From an uncultured Synergistales bacterium (GTDB taxonomy: Bacteria; Synergistota; Synergistia; Synergistales; Aminobacteriaceae), in NCBI GenBank assembly GCA_905234205.1, contig CAJOGG010000034.1, positions 1-12,760 of the forward strand: a DNA stretch of 12,760 nucleotides, read 5' to 3'. The stretch's first letter is position 1; every line of letters starts with the position of its first letter. Positions 1 to 5,560 of the stretch are shown here, piece after piece. The notes beneath the pieces were generated by a model. That model was not told where the DNA came from and searched no databases. It saw nothing but the letters and a program-made list of their open reading frames with translations. Position numbers and translations under genes: made by a program.

Positions 1-207
1 TTTTGAGCCAGTGGTCTCGCAAATGTCATCATAAATTTCGTCCCACGTCCACAACTTTGCATCATGAACAGGGAACCACGATTTATCTTTACGTGATGGA
101 ACTATGAAGCGAATATTTTCCTCAAGGCCAGCGAAATACTTTAGGAGGTTTTGAATTTTTCCCTCAATCTCTGACGCATAGTTGTACGCTGAAATTTTGA
201 TCCCCAT
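1..207 (-). CDS. Hypothetical protein, N-terminal part (runs off the window start)
   Basis: An open frame starts with ATG at 207 and stays open for 69 codons to base 1, so only the N-terminus is visible. The start is supported by an AGGAA ribosome site that overlaps the end of the preceding small gene, four bases upstream. The visible protein begins MGIKISAYNYASEIEG, then has a hydrophobic strand with FIVPSRKDK (about residues 37-45), then KLWTWDEIYDDIC (about 52-64). I do not recognise it with confidence. The pattern of a short strand ending in VPSR followed by a W-T-W-x-E-x-Y segment faintly recalls the N-terminal region of AddB-like or other RecB-type helicase-nucleases, but no Walker A motif is visible, so this is only a guess. 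It is probably co-transcribed with the 65-residue gene at 212-409. Confidence 0.6.
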   Translation of the reverse strand, partial: MGIKISAYNYASEIEGKIQNLLKYFAGLEENIRFIVPSRKDKSWFPVHDAKLWTWDEIYDDICETTGSK

Positions 208-211
208 GAAT

Positions 212-409
212 TTATTCCTGTGGTTGTGATTGATTCTTCTCGGCCCAAGCTATGAACTCCGACATTAAACGATAATCCGAACGCTTCATTTTTTTGCCGG
301 CTTTGAACTTGTCCCACTCGTCCATCAAGTTGCGTTTTCTTACAAAGTTCACGTGAGCATTGTAGATTGTGTCTATCCATAATTCGCTAAGTGTTTTCGT
401 GTCTGCCAT
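212..409 (-). CDS. Small hypothetical protein, 65 residues
   Basis: The frame is open further upstream to 502, but the start is placed at the ATG at 409. The upstream extension would run through a transcription terminator, and the 409 start has an AAAGGCAGG ribosome site about eight bases before it. The product begins MADTKTLSELW, is rich in charged residues (KAGKKMKRSDYR in the middle) and has no signal peptide or membrane segment, so it should be a small soluble, mostly helical protein. Its stop is four bases before the ATG of the next minus-strand gene, which suggests a two-gene operon. I do not recognise a family. A small regulator or an accessory subunit of the downstream protein are both possible, but nothing in the sequence decides this. 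Confidence 0.6.
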   Translation of the reverse strand: MADTKTLSELWIDTIYNAHVNFVRKRNLMDEWDKFKAGKKMKRSDYRLMSEFIAWAEKNQSQPQE

Positions 410-448
410 TGATATAAACCTGCCTTTGTGAAAATTTGTGATTGTGAA

Positions 449-479
449 ATTATATAACGAGGCATGAAAAAACGGCCAA
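449..479 (-). promoter_or_regulatory. Candidate promoter for the small minus-strand gene pair
   Basis: On the minus strand a perfect TATAAT lies at 454-449, about 40 bases before the ATG at 409. The best -35 candidate is TTGGCC at 479-474 with a long 19-base spacer, and it falls inside the preceding terminator stem. The -10 is good and the -35 is weak, so read-through from the reductase gene could also contribute to expression. Confidence 0.4.
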
Positions 480-505
480 GCCCTCCACGAGCCTGACCGC
501 AAAAA
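467..505 (-). terminator. Rho-independent terminator after the reductase gene
   Basis: Read on the minus strand, CGGTCAGGC (499-491) pairs with GCTTGGCCG (481-473). This is a nine-pair stem with two G-T wobbles and a nine-base loop, followed at once by six T residues (472-467). It starts about 21 bases after the reductase stop codon at 523-521. There is no T-run on the plus side, so it works in one direction only. Confidence 0.8.
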
Positions 506-520
506 CTAATGAGTTATTGG

Positions 521-3278
521 TTATCTATTGTCAGCGTTGACTGTCTTAGCAGCTGTACGACCCGATACGAAAATTTCCGTAATAGCGTTTCCGCCGAGTC
601 TGTTGCCTCCGTGAATGCCTCCTGTAACTTCTCCAGCAGCATAAAGTCCGGGAACAACTTTGCCATCTTCCGTCAATACGTGACGATCTAAATCAACGCA
701 AAGGCCGCCCATTGTGTGGTGAGTGCTCGGGGCCATGAGTCTTATTGTTAATAACGTGTTCTCAAGGTCATAAGTCGCGGGATCATAGCTTCCGTCAGCT
801 TTCTTTTGAACGTTTCCAACAGGTCTTGAGGCTATAGCTTTTCCAACGTCAGGGAAATTCTTTCCTTCCATAACTGCTTTGTCATAGGCCTTGATCGTCT
901 CAACCACGACTGCGGGATCTGCTTTTACGCCCAAGTCTTTGAAGAGTTCTGGGAGATCGGCTATCTTTCTTCTGTAGTAACGTCCTGCGAAATCGCCTTC
1001 CTTTTCAAGCTGAATCGGTCCGGGGATTAATTCTTCAGCGTTATAAAACTCAAGGAACACGCCCTTACTTCCCTTATAGTCCATTCCGTTTCTGAACTCT
1101 GCAAGTGATAACACGTCGCGCTCTGAACCTTCATCAACGAATCTGTGTCCGGTTGTAGGATTGATCCAGCAAGCATAATTTCCGCCGCCGAATGCTAAAT
1201 TTCCGTTGTCGATCCATGAGATTGGCATCAACTGTGTGAAGCCCATTCCTGTTGCAGCAGCTCCGACTTTCTTGGCCATGTCAATTCCATCACCCTGCAA
1301 TGATGAACGGTTAGTTGTCTTTGTTGAAAGTGAGAGATATTCGCTTGACCAGTAAACGTTTTCATCAACAACCTTCTTCAAGTTTGCAGCATAGCCGCCC
1401 GTCGCGAGAATTACACCTTTTGTTGCATAAGCTGTAACTGGTGTGCCATCGTAACGTTCAGCTTTAACACCGATAACTCTTCCGCCTTCTTTAATTAATT
1501 CCTTAGCGTTTGTACGGAGCATAATTTGATTCTCTTTGTGAGCTTTCAAGAATGCGTTCATAGGAGCAACGAAATATGTTCCCCAACGTCCTTTGTACTC
1601 TTCGGGTTTTCCGTCGCCGTCTGTGTCAACGTTAGCACCGATAAATTCATTCTCACGATACCAAAGAGCCCCGATTAATGTGGGTTGAGCGTCCTCGCGG
1701 AAAGTTGCGCCCATTCCTTCGAGCCATTCCTTCAAGCCCTGTGCACCTTCGATAAACTGTTTCACGAGTCCGACGTTTCCATAAATCCATTGTGATTTGT
1801 CAGCGCTCTGTCTTAAACCGCCGTAATAAGTCTGGAAAATGTGAAGGTTAAGAGTTGAGAAAAGAGTTAATTGATTCTCCGGGATACCTGCGTCAAGTTT
1901 TGGTTGAGCCCAAGCGAGATAAGCCTTGATTTCTTCTTTGAGGGCTTTCAATACCGGCAAATATTCAGCGTGTACACCGTGCTTTGAGAGTTCGAGAGCG
2001 TCGCCTGCAACATATTCATGATCCTTATAGTAATCGGCGTCAAATGGTGCTTCGTTCCAGTCAAGAATCATCTTGAGCTCATTGATACAACCCTGAACGG
2101 ATTTAACTTTGTTGTAAGTTGCGCCTGTGAAAGCGTAAACTCCTGTTGTTGCGTCAGGATCTTTCGGATCCCAAACGAGATAAGGCATAACGCTTTGATA
2201 TTGCCCACCTGATACAAGGGTGTTGCCTCCGACTTCTGCGTTTTTCTCGATTAACAATACCGTGTTTCCATCAAGAGCAGCTTGTGCCGCAGCCGCTATA
2301 CCAGCTCCACCAGCTCCGACGATTACTACATCATAACGAACAGTAACTGGCTCGCCGGCTTTGTGTTCGACTTTAGCAGCTTTGAAGGCTTCCATGTTTG
2401 TGCACTTGGCCTGCTCTGCAGCATCATTAACGGCGTTGCGTAAAGCTCTAGTTGAGAAGGTTGCGCCTGATACAGCGTCTACTCCTGAACCATTAGCTTC
2501 AATCATTTCCGGAATCATGATCTCAAAAGCTATATCTCCGACGTGTCCCGTCTCTGTGTTGGTTATAACGTCAATGCCCTTGATCTCATCAGCGTCAAAC
2601 GTAACTTTGATTGTCAATGTTCCGTTATAGCCGTATGAAGTTGCAGTGTATTCGCCTGGTGTGAATGACATTGGGGCAGCGTTAGCTTCTGTTGATTCGC
2701 CACGTGCTTGAGCTAATGCTTTCTCTACAGCTTCCTTTATGCCATTACGTGACATTGTTGCATTACTAACAGCGTCAATATTACCATCAGTACGACCGAT
2801 TAAAGCCTTTGAGTAAGTCTCGAAATTCATAACGCCGAAAGGAACTTCATTGGGGACTGCCGTGATTGCTTTTTCATCAACTGTAACTTTCACTTTCACA
2901 GGTTCGGTTTCGCTATAGCCTTTGCCTTCGCCTTCATACGTTCCGGGAATGAAACCTTCAGCTTTAGGTTGAGCTTTGGCTAAAGCTTTCTCTACAGCCT
3001 CTTTGATGCCGTTACGTGACATTGTTGCATTGCTAACAGCGTCGATATTTCCATCAGTACGACCGATTAAAGCCTTTGAGTAAGTCTCGAAATTCATAAC
3101 GCCGAACGGAACTTCATTGGGGGCGTCAATCTCTACTGCCGTGATTGCTTTTTCCCATGTCAGACTCGCTATAGCCCTTGCCCTCTCCTTCATATGTACC
3201 AGGGACAAAAGCACATGCAGCAAACGCAGAACCTAGCATAAGGCAAACTGCCAACGCAACACTAAAACGCTTCTTCAT
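521..3278 (-). CDS. Exported FMN/FAD reductase, flavocytochrome c / fumarate reductase family, frameshifted near the 5' end
   Basis: The continuous frame covers 3223-521 (900 codons counted from a TTG), but the natural start is the ATG at 3278 in another frame, which encodes a Sec signal peptide. In the 900-codon numbering, two FMN_bind-type domains end in DAVSNAT (61-67 and 150-156) and a third ends in VDAVSGAT (248-255), the normal ApbE site for covalent FMN on Thr. An FAD domain follows, with VGAGGAG (302-308), acidic E326, SERD (700-703), HHTMGG (835-840) and a C-terminal AAGEVTGGIHGGNRLGGNA (862-880). These match periplasmic fumarate/urocanate-type reductases. There is no CxxCH heme motif, so electrons should reach the FAD through the FMN domains from a membrane partner not seen here. 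Residues at some fumarate-binding positions differ, so the acceptor is unknown. The frame break near 3165-3150 may inactivate the gene or may be a sequence error. Confidence 0.85.
2714..2953 (-). repeat. FMN_bind tandem repeat, second (intact-frame) copy
   Basis: This unit encodes FIPGTYEGEG through AVEKALA of the second FMN domain. It matches the unit at 2985-3209 with a 267-bp (89-codon) period. Across the 138-bp core (2718-2855 against 2985-3122) I count eight differences, all silent, so 48 residues are identical. Relative to the first copy it lacks 12 bases coding EIDA after ITAV, an in-frame gap. Confidence 0.85.
2985..3209 (-). repeat. FMN_bind tandem repeat, first (frame-disrupted) copy
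   Basis: This is the first FMN domain unit, counted in the direction of the gene. It keeps the EIDA codons missing from the second copy. Between the shared GGCTATAGCGA and AAAAAGCAATCACG blocks it has 12 bases where the second copy has 35, a net loss of 23 bases that breaks the frame and removes the expected PVKVKVTVD strand. Confidence 0.85.
3126..3278 (-). other. Detached 5' end of the reductase: signal peptide plus start of the first FMN domain, out of frame
   Basis: From ATG 3278 the minus strand encodes 50 residues before TGA at 3128-3126. They begin MKKRFSVALAVC, a positively charged start with a hydrophobic core, and an AFA-type cleavage site falls at about residue 20. The sequence then reads FVPGTYEGEGKGYSE, which matches FIPGTYEGEGKGYSE at the start of the second FMN domain. 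After that the frame is wrong, and the homologous continuation (EKAITAV) is found one frame over, in the 900-codon frame. A +1 shift would be needed to join them. Confidence 0.8.
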
Positions 3279-3288
3279 AATTTGTATA

Positions 3289-3293
3289 CCCCT
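3289..3293 (-). promoter_or_regulatory. Ribosome binding site for the true reductase start
   Basis: AGGGG on the minus strand (3293-3289) lies ten bases before ATG 3278. The TTG at 3223, which opens the long frame, has no comparable site. This supports translation starting at 3278, ahead of the frame break. Confidence 0.6.
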
Positions 3294-3323
3294 ATTCTGA
3301 ATGAAATTTTTTGGATTGTCAGA

Positions 3324-3332
3324 ATAATATCA
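3324..3332 (-). promoter_or_regulatory. Extended -10 promoter for the reductase gene
   Basis: The minus strand reads TGATATTAT (3332-3324), an extended -10 element (TGn plus TATTAT) that can work without a good -35. The predicted transcript start near 3317 gives a leader of about 38 bases that includes the AGGGG ribosome site. It lies back to back with the promoter of the plus-strand operon. Confidence 0.45.
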
Positions 3333-3344
3333 CATGCAAACTCT

Positions 3345-3371
3345 TTGTGCCATAAACGCGACGTGTATAAT
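3345..3371 (+). promoter_or_regulatory. Promoter for the tadA-recJ-rel-mre operon
   Basis: A perfect TATAAT lies at 3366-3371. A weak -35, TTGTGC, is at 3345-3350 with a short 15-base spacer. The predicted start near 3378 leaves about 30 bases before the tadA ATG at 3409. No other plus-strand promoter this good was noticed in the short gaps of the downstream gene block. Confidence 0.5.
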
Positions 3372-3408
3372 ACTCGCAGACTTGACATTAAGTGGTAATG
3401 GGGAGCTG

Positions 3409-3870
3409 ATGAAATTATTGACTATTGACGATAAATATTTTATGCAGAAGGCCTTGAACGAGGCTAAACAAGCTTTCTTACGCGGCGATGTGCCTATAGG
3501 TGCTGTGATAGTTCGCGAGAATGAAATTTTAGGTTACGGGAGCGACAAAAAATCCATTGACCCAACAGAACATGCTGAAGTTATGGCCATACGTTCATGC
3601 GCTAGAAAGTTAAAGACGTGGAATTTATCCGGGTGTACTCTGTACGTAACTATTGAGCCTTGTCCGATGTGTGCGGGAGCTTGTGTGAATGCTCGTATTT
3701 CCCGCGTTGTCTATGGAGCCAAGAATTACAAGTCCGGAGCTTGCGGCACACTCTATAACATTGTAAGAGATACTAGGCTTAATCACGTGTGTGAAGTTGA
3801 ATACGGCGTTATGGAAAATGAATGCTTGAACTTGCTGCAGGAGTATTTCATGCAGAGGAGAAAAAGATAA
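3409..3870 (+). CDS. tadA: tRNA-specific adenosine deaminase TadA
   Basis: TadA deaminates adenosine 34 of the tRNA-Arg(ACG) anticodon to inosine so that one tRNA reads CGU, CGC and CGA. The zinc deaminase motifs are complete: TEHAE with H55 and catalytic E57, and PCPMC with C85 and C88. The family tail GACGTLYNIVRDTRLNH follows from residue 110. From ATG 3409 the product is 153 residues, the usual length. The frame continues upstream to 3334, but that stretch spans the -10 box and does not look like TadA. GGGGAG at 3400-3405 is close to the ATG (three bases), so spacing is tight. The stop codon shares one base with the recJ start, so the two are translationally linked. Folate-independent cytosine deaminases share the fold, but the HAE/PCPMC and NH context favours TadA. 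Confidence 0.93.
   Translation: MKLLTIDDKYFMQKALNEAKQAFLRGDVPIGAVIVRENEILGYGSDKKSIDPTEHAEVMAIRSCARKLKTWNLSGCTLYVTIEPCPMCAGACVNARISRVVYGAKNYKSGACGTLYNIVRDTRLNHVCEVEYGVMENECLNLLQEYFMQRRKR
3856..3860 (+). promoter_or_regulatory. Ribosome binding site setting the recJ start
   Basis: GAGGAG, inside the last codons of tadA, sits nine bases before ATG 3870. This fixes the recJ start at the TAATG overlap and argues against the frame's earlier ATG at 3822, deep inside tadA. Confidence 0.65.
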
Positions 3871-5558
3871 TGCTTCCTACGTGTTCAATGTCAGATCTGA
3901 AAATCTACGCACCAGACGATAGCACTAAACAGCTTGCTGATGAGTTAGCGTGCCCTGAACTTGCTGCGAGTGTTCTCGAAATGCTACGGGGTAATGAAGA
4001 TATTGACGTTCTCCGCGAATGGATAAAGCCCGATTTCACAAAACAGTTGCAGACTTTAGATCTAGGAGAGGGAAGTAAGGCCGCTAAAGAATTATGGGAT
4101 TCTAAAAGCTCGTTCGGAAACGTGTTGGTATACGGCGATTATGACACGGACGGAATTTCTTCAACGGTTTTGGCTATGGAGATATTCAGGAACAAGGCTG
4201 CACAAGTCCGCTATTTCATTCCTAGACGCGATGTTCATGGTTACGGATTAAACGCTGAAATGCTGGAAAAGATTCCGCAACTAGGCTGCAATACTCTTGT
4301 AGTAGTAGATTGTGGCACAAACGACTCGGCTATGCTGGAGAAATTGCGTGAGGCCGGGATAAATATTTTCGTGTTCGATCATCACTCGGTCTCTGCTCCT
4401 ATCACAATTCCAACTATCATAAATCCATGCATTAATCTTGAAGCCGGAGATCATCAAAAAATTTGTGCGACTGCTGTGTTATGGTGCTGGGCCTGCAAAG
4501 AAAACATAGTCCCGAAAAATTTCCTGAAGTATGAGATCGATTTAGCTGCCCTTGCAACTATAGCCGACTGTATGCCACTTCATAATCTCAATCGCTCGTT
4601 AGTTCGTTATGGCATGGAGATAATGAGATCAAATCCACGACGAGGTTTAAGCGCGTTGTTTGACTGCTTGGGAATAAATAAATCGCAACTGACGGAAGAA
4701 CATCTCTCTATGCGTGTAATACCTTGCTTGAATGCTCCTGGAAGAATCGCCACTGCCGACGCCGGAGTAAGAGCTTTGTTAGGAGTTGGGAGTAATGATT
4801 CTGTATATGCTTGCGTGAATGACATAATGAGAATCAATCGTAAACGCCAGATTCTCACAGAGACAATAGCCCACGAAATCGACGAGGGAATTATATCCGG
4901 CAAAATCAAGAATAAGGTCTTGTATCACGAGGCTTGGCCTATTGGAGTTCTTAGTGGAGTTGCTAGTAGAGTATGTGCTCAATATAATAGGCCCATAGTT
5001 TTGGCTGCTCCAGTTGGCAATAAAGTCATACGAGGAACATTAAGAGTCCCTGAAGGCGGCGACGCTGTAGGAGTGTTGCGTGAAATCGCGGATAAGCTTG
5101 ACGCTTGGGGAGGTCATAAATACGCGGCGGGCTTTTCGGTGTTGATTGAGAATTGGTTAGAGGTCAGCAGAGAATTAAACAAGATGCTCACAGATATAGA
5201 GATTAAGCCGGATAACGTTACTCCAGTGATAAATATTTCTCCATCAGCTATAACTATTTCTGACTGGCGGGCAGTTTGTGATCTTGGTCCTTTCGGAAAT
5301 AGTAACCCCTCACCAAAATTTTATATTTCACAGAATATCGATAACGTTGACATAAATCCTATGGGTAAGGACGGCAAACACAGCTATATAAGAGTCAATA
5401 ATGCCAGACTCTTAGCTTTTAACACTACTGCTAGTGAAGTCGTTGAAATGATGAGCGGCGTACGAGGTTGGATATATCACCCTAGATTAGATTATTGGCG
5501 CGGAGAAGAACAGTTACAATTTATACTTGACTGCGCAGTTAGAGAGGAGGGGAATTAA
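3870..5558 (+). CDS. recJ: Single-stranded-DNA-specific exonuclease RecJ
   Basis: RecJ degrades single-stranded DNA 5' to 3' in RecF-pathway recombination, mismatch repair and base excision repair. The 562-residue product is close to the E. coli length (577). The DHH phosphoesterase motifs are present in order: DYDTDG at 90-95, VVDCG near 145-149, FDHH at 169-172, ATIAD ending at D233 and NAPGR at 288-292. The DHHA1 domain follows with GGHKYAAGF at 414-422, and then a C-terminal OB-like domain. The metal-binding aspartates and histidines all look intact, so it should be active. It overlaps tadA by one base and lies two bases before the rel start. No signal peptide or membrane segment is seen, as expected for a cytoplasmic enzyme. 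Confidence 0.95.
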   Translation: MLPTCSMSDLKIYAPDDSTKQLADELACPELAASVLEMLRGNEDIDVLREWIKPDFTKQLQTLDLGEGSKAAKELWDSKSSFGNVLVYGDYDTDGISSTVLAMEIFRNKAAQVRYFIPRRDVHGYGLNAEMLEKIPQLGCNTLVVVDCGTNDSAMLEKLREAGINIFVFDHHSVSAPITIPTIINPCINLEAGDHQKICATAVLWCWACKENIVPKNFLKYEIDLAALATIADCMPLHNLNRSLVRYGMEIMRSNPRRGLSALFDCLGINKSQLTEEHLSMRVIPCLNAPGRIATADAGVRALLGVGSNDSVYACVNDIMRINRKRQILTETIAHEIDEGIISGKIKNKVLYHEAWPIGVLSGVASRVCAQYNRPIVLAAPVGNKVIRGTLRVPEGGDAVGVLREIADKLDAWGGHKYAAGFSVLIENWLEVSRELNKMLTDIEIKPDNVTPVINISPSAITISDWRAVCDLGPFGNSNPSPKFYISQNIDNVDINPMGKDGKHSYIRVNNARLLAFNTTASEVVEMMSGVRGWIYHPRLDYWRGEEQLQFILDCAVREEGN

Positions 5559-5560
5559 TA

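Noticed and set aside
410..502. 31-residue N-terminal extension of the small minus-strand gene
   Set aside because: It lies across the terminator hairpin and T-run and the probable promoter, and the inner ATG at 409 has its own ribosome site.
3150..3165. GGGAAAA slippery heptamer at the frame break of the reductase, read as G-GGA-AAA in the signal-peptide frame
   Set aside because: It would give a -1 shift, which runs into TAG a few codons later. The downstream frame needs +1, so programmed -1 frameshifting cannot restore the protein.
3193..3223. TTG at 3223 or ATG at 3193 as the real start of the reductase
   Set aside because: Neither has a ribosome site, the encoded N-terminus looks like nothing in the family, and the same DNA in the other frame encodes a clear signal peptide and FMN-domain start.
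3294..3322. CTGACA-17-CAGAAT promoter on the minus strand before the reductase
   Set aside because: Its transcript would start inside or after the AGGGG ribosome site, leaving almost no leader. The extended -10 at 3332-3324 fits better.
3334..3408. 25-residue N-terminal extension of TadA
   Set aside because: The stretch spans the TATAAT box and does not resemble TadA, and the 153-residue version already has the normal length.
3822..3869. Longer RecJ starting inside tadA
   Set aside because: The strong GAGGAG site and the TAATG junction place the start at 3870.
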